A stretch of DNA of 64,000 bases, taken from contig CAKOAU010000008.1 in assembly GCA_932521035.1 (NCBI GenBank), positions 40,343-104,342 of the forward strand, read 5' to 3'. How positions within the stretch are numbered: the first letter of the stretch is position 1; each line of letters opens with the position of its first letter. This document shows positions 14,349 through 27,074 of the stretch, in pieces. The DNA comes from Oscheius dolichura. Taxonomy: Eukaryota; Nematoda; Chromadorea; Rhabditida; Rhabditidae. Made by a program: the position numbers and the translations under genes. Under the pieces are notes generated by a model. That model made no database searches. It worked only from the letters and a program-made list of their open reading frames with translations, and was not told where the DNA came from.

Positions 14349-17300
14349 TAACTTTTCTACCACCACGTCCACCGTAACGCCGTGTCCACCGTTTAGGCTT
14401 AACTTTTCCACCACCGTAATGCCGTGTCCACCGTTTAGGCTTAACTTTTCTACCACCACGTCCACCGTAATGCCGTGTCCACCGTTTAAGCTTAACTTTT
14501 CTACCACCGTAATGCCGTGTCCACAGTTTAGGCTTAACTTTTCTACCACCGTAATGCCGTGTCCACCGTTTAGGCTTAACTTTTCCACCACCGTAATGCC
14601 GTGTCCACCGTTTAGGCTTAACTTTTCTACCACCACGTCCACCGTAATGCCGTGTCCACCGTTTAAGCTTAACTTTTCTACCACCGTAATGCCGTGTCCA
14701 CAGTTTAGGCTTAACTTTTCTACCACCGTAATGCCGTGTCCACCGTTTAGGCTTAACTTTTCCACCACCGTAATGCCGTGTCCACCGTTTAAGCTTAACT
14801 TTTCTACCACCGTAATGCCGTGTCCACCGTTTAGGCTTAACTTTTCTACCACCGTAATGCCGTGTCCACCGTTTAGGCTTAACTTTTCTACCACCGTAAT
14901 GCCGTGTCCACCGTTTAGGCTAAACTTTTCTACCACCGTAATGCCGTGTCCACCGTTTAGGCTTAACTTTTCTACCACCGTAATGCCGTGTCCACCGTTT
15001 AGGCTTAACTTTTCTACCACCGTAATGCCGTGTCCACCGTTTAGGCTTAACTTTTCTACCACCGTAACGCCGTGTCCACCGTTTAGGCTTAACTTTTCTA
15101 CCACCGTAATGCCGTGTCCACCGTTTAGGCTTAACTTTTCTACCACCGTAATGCCGTGTCCACCGTTTAGGCTTAACTTTTCTACCACCGTAATGCCGTG
15201 TCCACCGTTTAGGCTTAACTTTTCTACCACCACGTCCACCGTAACGCCGTGTCCACCGTTTAGGCTTAACTTTTCTACCACCGTAATGCCGTGTCCACCG
15301 TTTAGGCTTAACTTTTCTACCACCGTAATGCCGTGTCCACCGTTTAGGCTTAACTTTTCTACCACCGTAATGCCGTGTCCACCGTTTAGGCTTAACTTTT
15401 CTACCACCGTAACGCCGTGTCCACCGTTTAGGCTTAACTTTTCTACCACCGTAATGCCGTGTCCACCGTTTAGGCTTAACTTTTCTACCACCGTAATGCC
15501 GTGTCCACCGTTTAGGCTTAACTTTTCTACCACCGTAATGCCGTGTCCACCGTTTAGGCTAAACTTTTCTACCACCGTAATGCCGTGTCCACCGTTTAGG
15601 CTTAACTTTTCTACCACCGTAATGCCGTGTCCACCGTTTAGGCTAAACTTTTCTACCACCGTAATGCCGTGTCCACCGTTTAGGCTAAACTTTTCTACCA
15701 CCGTAATGCCGTGTCCACCGTTTAGGCTTAACTTTTCTACCACCGTAATGCCGTGTCCACCGTTTAGGCTTAACTTTTCTACCACCGTAATGCCGTGTCC
15801 ACCGTTTAGGCTTAACTTTTCTACCACCACGTCCACCGTAACGCCGTGTCCACCGTTTAGGCTTAACTTTTCTACCACCGTAATGCCGTGTCCACCGTTT
15901 AGGCTAAACTTTTCTACCACCGTAATGCCGTGTCCACCGTTTAGGCTTAACTTTTCTACCACCGTAATGCCGTGTCCACCGTTTAGGCTTAACTTTTCTA
16001 CCACCGTAATGCCGTGTCCACCGTTTAGGCTTAACTTTTCTACCACCGTAATGCCGTGTCCACCGTTTAGGCTTAACTTTTCTACCACCACGTCCACCGT
16101 AATGCCGTGTCCACCGTTTAGGCTTAACTTTTCTACCACCGTAATGCCGTGTCCACCGTTTAGGCTTAACTTTTCTACCACCGTAATGCCGTGTCCACCG
16201 TTTAGGCTTAACTTTTCTACCACCGTAATGCCGTGTCCACCGTTTAGGCTAAACTTTTCTACCACCGTAATGCCGTGTCCACCGTTTAGGCTTAACTTTT
16301 CTACCACCACGTCCACAGTAATGCCGTGTCCACCGTTTAGGCTTAACTTTTCTACCACCGTAATGCCGTGTCCACCGTTTAGGCTTAACTTTTCTACCAC
16401 CGTAATGCCGTGTCCACCGTTTAGGCTTAACTTTTCTACCACCGTAATGCCGTGTCCACCGTTTAGGCTTAACTTTTCTACCACCGTAATGCCGTGTCCA
16501 CCGTTTAGGCTTAACTTTTCTACCACCGTAATGCCGTGTCCACCGTTTAGGCTTAACTTTTCTACCACCGTAATGCCGTGTCCACCGTTTAGGCTTAACT
16601 TTTCTACCACCGTAATGCCGTGTCCACCGTTTAGGCTTAACTTTTCTACCACCACGTCCACCGTAACGCCGTGTCCACCGTTTAGGCTTAACTTTTCCAC
16701 CACCGTAATGCCGTGTCCACCGTTTAGGCTTAACTTTTCTACCACCGTAATGCCGTGTCCACCGTTTAGGCTTAACTTTTCTACCACCGTAATGCCGTGT
16801 CCACCGTTTAGGCTTAACTTTTCTACCACCGTAATGCCGTGTCCACCGTTTAGGCTTAACTTTTCTACCACCGTAATGCCGTGTCCACCGTTTAGGCTTA
16901 ACTTTTCTACCACCGTAATGCCGTGTCCACCGTTTAGGCTTAACTTTTCTACCACCACGTCCACCGTAACGCCGTGTCCACCGTTTAGGCTTAACTTTTC
17001 CACCACCGTAATGCCGTGTCCACCGTTTAGGCTTAACTTTTCTACCACCACGTCCACCGTAATGCCGTGTCCACCGTTTAAGCTTAACTTTTCTACCACC
17101 GTAATGCCGTGTCCACAGTTTAGGCTTAACTTTTCTACCACCGTAATGCCGTGTCCACCGTTTAGGCTTAACTTTTCCACCACCGTAATGCCGTGTCCAC
17201 CGTTTAGGCTTAACTTTTCTACCACCACGTCCACCGTAATGCCGTGTCCACCGTTTAAGCTTAACTTTTCTACCACCGTAATGCCGTGTCCACAGTTTAG

Positions 17301-19959
17301 GCTTAACTTTTCTACCACCGTAATGCCGTGTCCACCGTTTAGGCTTAACTTTTCCACCACCGTAATGCCGTGTCCACCGTTTAAGCTTAACTTTTCTACC
17401 ACCGTAATGCCGTGTCCACCGTTTAGGCTTAACTTTTCTACCACCGTAATGCCGTGTCCACCGTTTAGGCTTAACTTTTCTACCACCGTAATGCCGTGTC
17501 CACCGTTTAGGCTAAACTTTTCTACCACCGTAATGCCGTGTCCACCGTTTAGGCTTAACTTTTCTACCACCGTAATGCCGTGTCCACCGTTTAGGCTTAA
17601 CTTTTCTACCACCGTAATGCCGTGTCCACCGTTTAGGCTTAACTTTTCTACCACCGTAACGCCGTGTCCACCGTTTAGGCTTAACTTTTCTACCACCGTA
17701 ATGCCGTGTCCACCGTTTAGGCTTAACTTTTCTACCACCGTAATGCCGTGTCCACCGTTTAGGCTTAACTTTTCTACCACCGTAATGCCGTGTCCACCGT
17801 TTAGGCTTAACTTTTCTACCACCGTAACGCCGTGTCCACCGTTTAGGCTTAACTTTTCTACCACCGTAATGCCGTGTCCACCGTTTAGGCTTAACTTTTC
17901 TACCACCGTAATGCCGTGTCCACCGTTTAGGCTTAACTTTTCTACCACCGTAATGCCGTGTCCACCGTTTAGGCTTAACTTTTCTACCACCGTAATGCCG
18001 TGTCCACCGTTTAGGCTTAACTTTTCTACCACCGTAATGCCGTGTCCACCGTTTAGGCTTAACTTTTCTACCACCGTAATGCCGTGTCCACCGTTTAGGC
18101 TTAACTTTTCTACCACCGTAATGCCGTGTCCACCGTTTAGGCTTAACTTTTCTACCACCACGTCCACCGTAACGCCGTGTCCACCGTTTAGGCTTAACTT
18201 TTCCACCACCGTAATGCCGTGTCCACCGTTTAGGCTTAACTTTTCTACCACCGTAATGCCGTGTCCACCGTTTAGGCTTAACTTTTCTACCACCGTAATG
18301 CCGTGTCCACCGTTTAGGCTTAACTTTTCTACCACCGTAATGCCGTGTCCACCGTTTAGGCTTAACTTTTCTACCACCGTAATGCCGTGTCCACCGTTTA
18401 GGCTTAACTTTTCTACCACCGTAATGCCGTGTCCACCGTTTAGGCTTAACTTTTCTACCACCACGTCCACCGTAACGCCGTGTCCACCGTTTAGGCTTAA
18501 CTTTTCCACCACCGTAATGCCGTGTCCACCGTTTAGGCTTAACTTTTCTACCACCACGTCCACCGTAATGCCGTGTCCACCGTTTAAGCTTAACTTTTCT
18601 ACCACCGTAATGCCGTGTCCACAGTTTAGGCTTAACTTTTCTACCACCGTAATGCCGTGTCCACCGTTTAGGCTTAACTTTTCCACCACCGTAATGCCGT
18701 GTCCACCGTTTAGGCTTAACTTTTCTACCACCACGTCCACCGTAATGCCGTGTCCACCGTTTAAGCTTAACTTTTCTACCACCGTAATGCCGTGTCCACA
18801 GTTTAGGCTTAACTTTTCTACCACCGTAATGCCGTGTCCACCGTTTAGGCTTAACTTTTCCACCACCGTAATGCCGTGTCCACCGTTTAAGCTTAACTTT
18901 TCTACCACCGTAATGCCGTGTCCACCGTTTAGGCTTAACTTTTCTACCACCGTAATGCCGTGTCCACCGTTTAGGCTTAACTTTTCTACCACCGTAATGC
19001 CGTGTCCACCGTTTAGGCTAAACTTTTCTACCACCGTAATGCCGTGTCCACCGTTTAGGCTTAACTTTTCTACCACCGTAATGCCGTGTCCACCGTTTAG
19101 GCTTAACTTTTCTACCACCGTAATGCCGTGTCCACCGTTTAGGCTTAACTTTTCTACCACCGTAACGCCGTGTCCACCGTTTAGGCTTAACTTTTCTACC
19201 ACCGTAATGCCGTGTCCACCGTTTAGGCTTAACTTTTCTACCACCGTAATGCCGTGTCCACCGTTTAGGCTTAACTTTTCTACCACCGTAATGCCGTGTC
19301 CACCGTTTAGGCTTAACTTTTCTACCACCGTAACGCCGTGTCCACCGTTTAGGCTTAACTTTTCTACCACCGTAATGCCGTGTCCACCGTTTAGGCTTAA
19401 CTTTTCTACCACCGTAATGCCGTGTCCACCGTTTAGGCTTAACTTTTCTACCACCGTAATGCCGTGTCCACCGTTTAGGCTTAACTTTTCTACCACCACG
19501 TCCACCGTAACGCCGTGTCCACCGTTTAGGCTAAACTTTTCTACCACCGTAATGCCGTGTCCACCGTTTAGGCTAAACTTTTCTACCACCGTAATGCCGT
19601 GTCCACCGTTTAGGCTTAACTTTTCTACCACCGTAATGCCGTGTCCACCGTTTAGGCTTAACTTTTCTACCACCGTAACGCCGTGTCCACCGTTTAGGCT
19701 TAACTTTTCTACCACCGTAATGCCGTGTCCACCGTTTAGGCTTAACTTTTCTACCACCGTAACGCCGTGTCCACCGTTTAGGCTTAACTTTTCTACCACC
19801 GTAATGCCGTGTCCACCGTTTAGGCTTAACTTTTCTACCACCGTAACGCCGTGTCCACCGTTTAGGCTTAACTTTTCTACCACCACGTCCACCGTAACGC
19901 CGTGTCCACCGTTTAGGCTTAACTTTTCCACCACCGTAATGCCGTGTACACCGTTTAGG
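12652..19959. repeat. Array A long-range block, copy 2
   Basis: Second copy of the variant order seen at 1-7122, longer by 9 bp (one monomer in its 51-bp form) and by a 177-bp group near 18.71-18.89 kb. That extra group repeats the TTTAAG / CCACAG / TTCCACC pattern beside it, so it looks like a local four-monomer duplication. The block shows that duplicated segments in this array can exceed 7 kb. Parts of it recur again near 30 kb and 36 kb. Confidence 0.85.
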
Positions 19960-21609
19960 CTCAACTTTTCTACCACCACGTCCCCCGTAATGCCGTGTCC
20001 ACCGTTTAAGCTTAACTTTTCTACCACCGTAACGCCGTGTCCACCGTTTAGGCTTAACTTTTCTACCACCGTAACGCCGTGTCCACCGTTTAGGCTTAAC
20101 TTTTCCACCACCGTAATGCCGTGTCCACCGTTTAGGCTTAACTTTTCTACCACCGTAACGCCGTGTCCACCGTTTAGGCTTAACTTTTCTACCACCGTAA
20201 CGCCGTGTCCACCGTTTAGGCTTAACTTTTCCACCACCGTAATGCCGTGTCCACCGTTTAAGCTTAACTTTTCTACCACCGTAATGCCGTGTCCACCGTT
20301 TAAGCTTAACTTTTCTACCACCGTAATGCCGTGTCCACCGTTTAGGCTTAACTTTTCTACCACCGTAATGCCGTGTCCACCGTTTAGGCTTAACTTTTCT
20401 ACCACCGTAATGCCGTGTCCACCGTTTAGGCTTAACTTTTCTACCACCGTAATGCCGTGTCCACCGTTTAGGCTTAACTTTTCTACCACCGTAATGCCGT
20501 GTCCACCGTTTAGGCTTAACTTTTCTACCACCGTAATGCCGTGTCCACCGTTTAGGCTTAACTTTTCTACCACCACGTCCACCGTAACGCCGTGTCCACC
20601 GTTTAGGCTAAACTTTTCTACCACCGTAATGCCGTGTCCACCGTTTAGGCTAAACTTTTCTACCACCGTAATGCCGTGTCCACCGTTTAGGCTTAACTTT
20701 TCTACCACCGTAATGCCGTGTCCACCGTTTAGGCTTAACTTTTCTACCACCGTAACGCCGTGTCCACCGTTTAGGCTTAACTTTTCTACCACCGTAATGC
20801 CGTGTCCACCGTTTAGGCTTAACTTTTCTACCACCGTAACGCCGTGTCCACCGTTTAGGCTTAACTTTTCTACCACCGTAATGCCGTGTCCACCGTTTAG
20901 GCTTAACTTTTCTACCACCGTAACGCCGTGTCCACCGTTTAGGCTTAACTTTTCTACCACCACGTCCACCGTAACGCCGTGTCCACCGTTTAGGCTTAAC
21001 TTTTCCACCACCGTAATGCCGTGTACACCGTTTAGGCTCAACTTTTCTACCACCACGTCCCCCGTAATGCCGTGTCCACCGTTTAAGCTTAACTTTTCTA
21101 CCACCGTAACGCCGTGTCCACCGTTTAGGCTTAACTTTTCTACCACCGTAACGCCGTGTCCACCGTTTAGGCTTAACTTTTCCACCACCGTAATGCCGTG
21201 TCCACCGTTTAGGCTTAACTTTTCTACCACCGTAACGCCGTGTCCACCGTTTAGGCTTAACTTTTCTACCACCGTAACGCCGTGTCCACCGTTTAGGCTT
21301 AACTTTTCCACCACCGTAATGCCGTGTCCACCGTTTAAGCTTAACTTTTCTACCACCGTAATGCCGTGTCCACCGTTTAAGCTTAACTTTTCTACCACCG
21401 TAATGCCGTGTCCACCGTTTAGGCTTAACTTTTCTACCACCGTAATGCCGTGTCCACCGTTTAGGCTTAACTTTTCTACCACCGTAATGCCGTGTCCACC
21501 GTTTAGGCTTAACTTTTCTACCACCGTAATGCCGTGTCCACCGTTTAGGCTTAACTTTTCTACCACCGTAATGCCGTGTCCACCGTTTAGGCTTAACTTT
21601 TCTACCACC
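19333..21609. repeat. Tandem 1,077-bp higher-order unit in array A
   Basis: Offset 1,077 fits 25 monomers with 3 long. Landmarks: ACGTCC at 19498/20575, GTAC at 19946/21023, AAGCTT at 20302/21379. The match stops on the left near 19330 (AACG against AATG) and on the right near 20532/21609. Its second half, with the next kilobase, recurs near 39.1-40.6 kb at offset 18,222, checked with ACGTCC 20962/39184 and CCACAG 21724/39946 and 21901/40123. Confidence 0.83.
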
Positions 21610-23084
21610 ACGTCCACCGTAACGCCGTGTCCACCGTTTAGGCTTAACTTTTCTACCACCACGTCCACCGTAATGCCGTGTCCACCGTTTAAGCTTAACT
21701 TTTCTACCACCGTAATGCCGTGTCCACAGTTTAGGCTTAACTTTTCTACCACCGTAATGCCGTGTCCACCGTTTAGGCTTAACTTTTCCACCACCGTAAT
21801 GCCGTGTCCACCGTTTAGGCTTAACTTTTCTACCACCACGTCCACCGTAATGCCGTGTCCACCGTTTAAGCTTAACTTTTCTACCACCGTAATGCCGTGT
21901 CCACAGTTTAGGCTTAACTTTTCTACCACCGTAATGCCGTGTCCACCGTTTAGGCTTAACTTTTCCACCACCGTAATGCCGTGTCCACCGTTTAAGCTTA
22001 ACTTTTCTACCACCGTAATGCCGTGTCCACCGTTTAGGCTTAACTTTTCTACCACCGTAATGCCGTGTCCACCGTTTAGGCTTAACTTTTCTACCACCGT
22101 AATGCCGTGTCCACCGTTTAGGCTTAACTTTTCTACCACCGTAACGCCGTGTCCACCGTTTAGGCTTAACTTTTCTACCACCGTAATGCCGTGTCCACCG
22201 TTTAGGCTTAACTTTTCTACCACCGTAATGCCGTGTCCACCGTTTAGGCTTAACTTTTCTACCACCGTAATGCCGTGTCCACCGTTTAGGCTTAACTTTT
22301 CTACCACCACGTCCACCGTAACGCCGTGTCCACCGTTTAGGCTAAACTTTTCTACCACCGTAATGCCGTGTCCACCGTTTAGGCTAAACTTTTCTACCAC
22401 CGTAATGCCGTGTCCACCGTTTAGGCTTAACTTTTCTACCACCGTAACGCCGTGTCCACCGTTTAGGCTTAACTTTTCTACCACCGTAATGCCGTGTCCA
22501 CCGTTTAGGCTTAACTTTTCTACCACCGTAACGCCGTGTCCACCGTTTAGGCTTAACTTTTCTACCACCGTAATGCCGTGTCCACCGTTTAGGCTAAACT
22601 TTTCTACCACCGTAATGCCGTGTCCACCGTTTAGGCTTAACTTTTCTACCACCGTAATGCCGTGTCCACCGTTTAGGCTAAACTTTTCTACCACCGTAAT
22701 GCCGTGTCCACCGTTTAGGCTTAACTTTTCTACCACCGTAATGCCGTGTCCACCGTTTAGGCTTAACTTTTCTACCACCGTAATGCCGTGTCCACCGTTT
22801 AGGCTTAACTTTTCTACCACCACGTCCACCGTAACGCCGTGTCCACCGTTTAGGCTTAACTTTTCTACCACCGTAATGCCGTGTCCACCGTTTAGGCTAA
22901 ACTTTTCTACCACCGTAATGCCGTGTCCACCGTTTAGGCTTAACTTTTCTACCACCGTAATGCCGTGTCCACCGTTTAGGCTTAACTTTTCTACCACCAC
23001 GTCCACCGTAATGCCGTGTCCACCGTTTAGGCTTAACTTTTCTACCACCACGTCCACCGTAACGCCGTGTCCACCGTTTAGGCT

Positions 23085-25866
23085 AAACTTTTCTACCACC
23101 GTAATGCCGTGTCCACCGTTTAGGCTTAACTTTTCTACCACCGTAATGCCGTGTCCACCGTTTAGGCTTAACTTTTCTACCACCACGTCCACCGTAACGC
23201 CGTGTCCACCGTTTAGGCTTAACTTTTCTACCACCGTAATGCCGTGTCCACCGTTTAGGCTTAACTTTTCTACCACCACGTCCACCGTAACGCCGTGTCC
23301 ACCGTTTAGGCTAAACTTTTCTACCACCGTAATGCCGTGTCCACCGTTTAGGCTTAACTTTTCTACCACCGTAATGCCGTGTCCACCGTTTAGGCTTAAC
23401 TTTTCTACCACCACGTCATCCGTAACGCCGTGTCCACCGTTTAGGCTTAACTTTTCTACCACCGTAATGCCGTGTCCACCGTTTAGGCTAAACTTTTCTA
23501 CCACCGTAATGCCGTGTCCACCGTTTAGGCTTAACTTTTCTACCACCGTAATGCCGTGTCCACCGTTTAGGCTTAACTTTTCTACCACCGTAATGCCGTG
23601 TCCACCGTTTAGGCTTAACTTTTCTACCACCGTAATGCCGTGTCCACCGTTTAGGCTTAACTTTTCTACCACCACGTCCACAGTAATGCCGTGTCCACCG
23701 TTTAGGCTTAACTTTTCTACCACCGTAATGCCGTGTCCACCGTTTAGGCTTAACTTTTCTACCACCACGTCCACCGTAACGCCGTGTCCACCGTTTAGGC
23801 TTAACTTTTCTACCACCGTAATGCCGTGTCCACCGTTTAGGCTAAACTTTTCTACCACCGTAATGCCGTGTCCACCGTTTAGGCTTAACTTTTCTACCAC
23901 CGTAATGCCGTGTCCACCGTTTAGGCTTAACTTTTCTACCACCGTAATGCCGTGTCCACCGTTTAGGCTTAACTTTTCTACCACCGTAATGCCGTGTCCA
24001 CCGTTTAGGCTTAACTTTTCTACCACCACGTCCACCGTAATGCCGTGTCCACCGTTTAGGCTTAACTTTTCTACCACCACGTCCACCGTAACGCCGTGTC
24101 CACCGTTTAGGCTAAACTTTTCTACCACCGTAATGCCGTGTCCACCGTTTAGGCTTAACTTTTCTACCACCACGTCCACAGTAATGCCGTGTCCACCGTT
24201 TAGGCTTAACTTTTCTACCACCGTAATGCCGTGTCCACCGTTTAGGCTTAACTTTTCTACCACCACGTCCACCGTAACGCCGTGTCCACCGTTTAGGCTT
24301 AACTTTTCTACCACCGTAATGCCGTGTCCACCGTTTAGGCTAAACTTTTCTACCACCGTAATGCCGTGTCCACCGTTTAGGCTTAACTTTTCTACCACCG
24401 TAATGCCGTGTCCACCGTTTAGGCTTAACTTTTCTACCACCGTAATGCCGTGTCCACCGTTTAGGCTTAACTTTTCTACCACCGTAATGCCGTGTCCACC
24501 GTTTAGGCTTAACTTTTCTACCACCACGTCCACCGTAACGCCGTGTCCACCGTTTAGGCTTAACTTTTCTACCACCGTAATGCCGTGTCCACCGTTTAGG
24601 CTTAACTTTTCTACCACCACGTCCACCGTAACGCCGTGTCCACCGTTTAGGCTAAACTTTTCTACCACCGTAATGCCGTGTCCACCGTTTAGGCTTAACT
24701 TTTCTACCACCGTAATGCCGTGTCCACCGTTTAGGCTTAACTTTTCTACCACCACGTCATCCGTAACGCCGTGTCCACCGTTTAGGCTTAACTTTTCTAC
24801 CACCGTAATGCCGTGTCCACCGTTTAGGCTAAACTTTTCTACCACCGTAATGCCGTGTCCACCGTTTAGGCTTAACTTTTCTACCACCGTAATGCCGTGT
24901 CCACCGTTTAGGCTTAACTTTTCTACCACCGTAATGCCGTGTCCACCGTTTAGGCTTAACTTTTCTACCACCGTAATGCCGTGTCCACCGTTTAGGCTTA
25001 ACTTTTCTACCACCACGTCCACAGTAATGCCGTGTCCACCGTTTAGGCTTAACTTTTCTACCACCGTAATGCCGTGTCCACCGTTTAGGCTTAACTTTTC
25101 TACCACCACGTCCACCGTAACGCCGTGTCCACCGTTTAGGCTTAACTTTTCTACCACCGTAATGCCGTGTCCACCGTTTAGGCTAAACTTTTCTACCACC
25201 GTAATGCCGTGTCCACCGTTTAGGCTTAACTTTTCTACCACCGTAATGCCGTGTCCACCGTTTAGGCTTAACTTTTCTACCACCGTAATGCCGTGTCCAC
25301 CGTTTAGGCTTAACTTTTCTACCACCGTAATGCCGTGTCCACCGTTTAGGCTTAACTTTTCTACCACCACGTCCACCGTAATGCCGTGTCCACCGTTTAG
25401 GCTTAACTTTTCTACCACCACGTCCACCGTAACGCCGTGTCCACCGTTTAGGCTAAACTTTTCTACCACCGTAATGCCGTGTCCACCGTTTAGGCTTAAC
25501 TTTTCTACCACCACGTCCACAGTAATGCCGTGTCCACCGTTTAGGCTTAACTTTTCTACCACCGTAATGCCGTGTCCACCGTTTAGGCTTAACTTTTCTA
25601 CCACCACGTCCACCGTAACGCCGTGTCCACCGTTTAGGCTTAACTTTTCTACCACCGTAATGCCGTGTCCACCGTTTAGGCTAAACTTTTCTACCACCGT
25701 AATGCCGTGTCCACCGTTTAGGCTTAACTTTTCTACCACCGTAATGCCGTGTCCACCGTTTAGGCTTAACTTTTCTACCACCGTAATGCCGTGTCCACCG
25801 TTTAGGCTTAACTTTTCTACCACCGTAATGCCGTGTCCACCGTTTAGGCTTAACTTTTCTACCACC
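23085..25866. repeat. Tandem 1,341-bp higher-order unit in array A
   Basis: Offset 1,341 fits 30 monomers with 9 long. A rare CGTCATCC variant marks 23414 and 24755, and CACAGTAATG marks 23681/25022 and 24179/25520. The only other CGTCATCC I see is at 41804, which is 17,049 bp after the second copy and suggests a further long-range duplicate near 41-42 kb. Confidence 0.85.
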
Positions 25867-27074
25867 GTAATGCCGTGTCCACCGTTTAGGCTTAACTTTT
25901 CTACCACCACGTCCACCGTAATGCCGTGTCCACCGTTTAGGCTTAACGTTTCTACCACCACGTCCACCGTAATGCCGTGTCCACCGTTTGGGCTTAACTT
26001 TTCTACCACCACGTCCACAGTAATGCCGTGTCCACCGTTTAGGCTTAACTTTTCTACCACCACGTCCACCGTAACGCCGTGTCCACCGTTTAGGCTAAAC
26101 TTTTCTACCACCGTAATGCCGGGTCCACCGTTTAGGCTTAACTTTTCTACCACCGTAATGCCGTGTCCACCGTTTAGGCTTAACTTTTCTACCACCGTAA
26201 TGCCGTGTCCACCGTTTAGGCTTAACTTTTCTACCACCACGTCCACCGTAACGCCGTGTCCACCGTATAGGCTTAACTTTTCTACCACCGTAATGCCGTG
26301 TCCACCGTTTAGGCTTAACTTTTCTACCACCGTAATGCCGTGTCCACCGTTTAGGCTAAACTTTTCTACCACCGTAATGCCGTGTCCACCGTTTAGGCTT
26401 AACTTTTCTACCACCGTAATGCCGTGTCCACCGTTTAGGCTAAACTTTTCTACCACCGTAATGCCGTGTCCACCGTTTAGGCTTAACTTTTCTACCACCG
26501 TAATGCCGTGTCCACCGTTTAGGCTTAACTTTTCTACCACCGTAATGCCGTGTCCACCGTTTAGGCTTAACTTTTCTACCACCGTAATGCCGTGTCCACC
26601 GTTTAGGCTTAACTTTTCTACCACCACGTCCACCGTAATGCCGTGTCCACCGTTTAGGCTTAACGTTTCTACCACCACGTCCACCGTAATGCCGTGTCCA
26701 CCGTTTGGGCTTAACTTTTCTACCACCACGTCCACAGTAATGCCGTGTCCACCGTTTAGGCTTAACTTTTCTACCACCACGTCCACCGTAACGCCGTGTC
26801 CACCGTTTAGGCTAAACTTTTCTACCACCGTAATGCCGGGTCCACCGTTTAGGCTTAACTTTTCTACCACCGTAATGCCGTGTCCACCGTTTAAGCTTAA
26901 CTTTTCTACCACCGTAATGCCGTGTCCACCGTTTAGGCTTAACTTTTCTACCACCACGTCCACCGTAACGCCGTGTCCACCGTATAGGCTTAACTTTTCT
27001 ACCACCGTAATGCCGTGTCCACCGTTTAGGCTTAACTTTTCTACCACCGTAATGCCGTGTCCACCGTTTAGGCT
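25685..27074. repeat. Tandem 717-bp higher-order unit in array A
   Basis: Offset 717 fits 16 monomers with 5 long. Four rare variants occur in the same order in both copies: AACGTT at 25945/26662, then TTTGGGC, GCCGGG at 26118/26835, and GTATAG at 26265/26982. The copies differ at one AGG/AAG site near 26176/26893. The cassette reappears only further right in the array. Confidence 0.86.
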
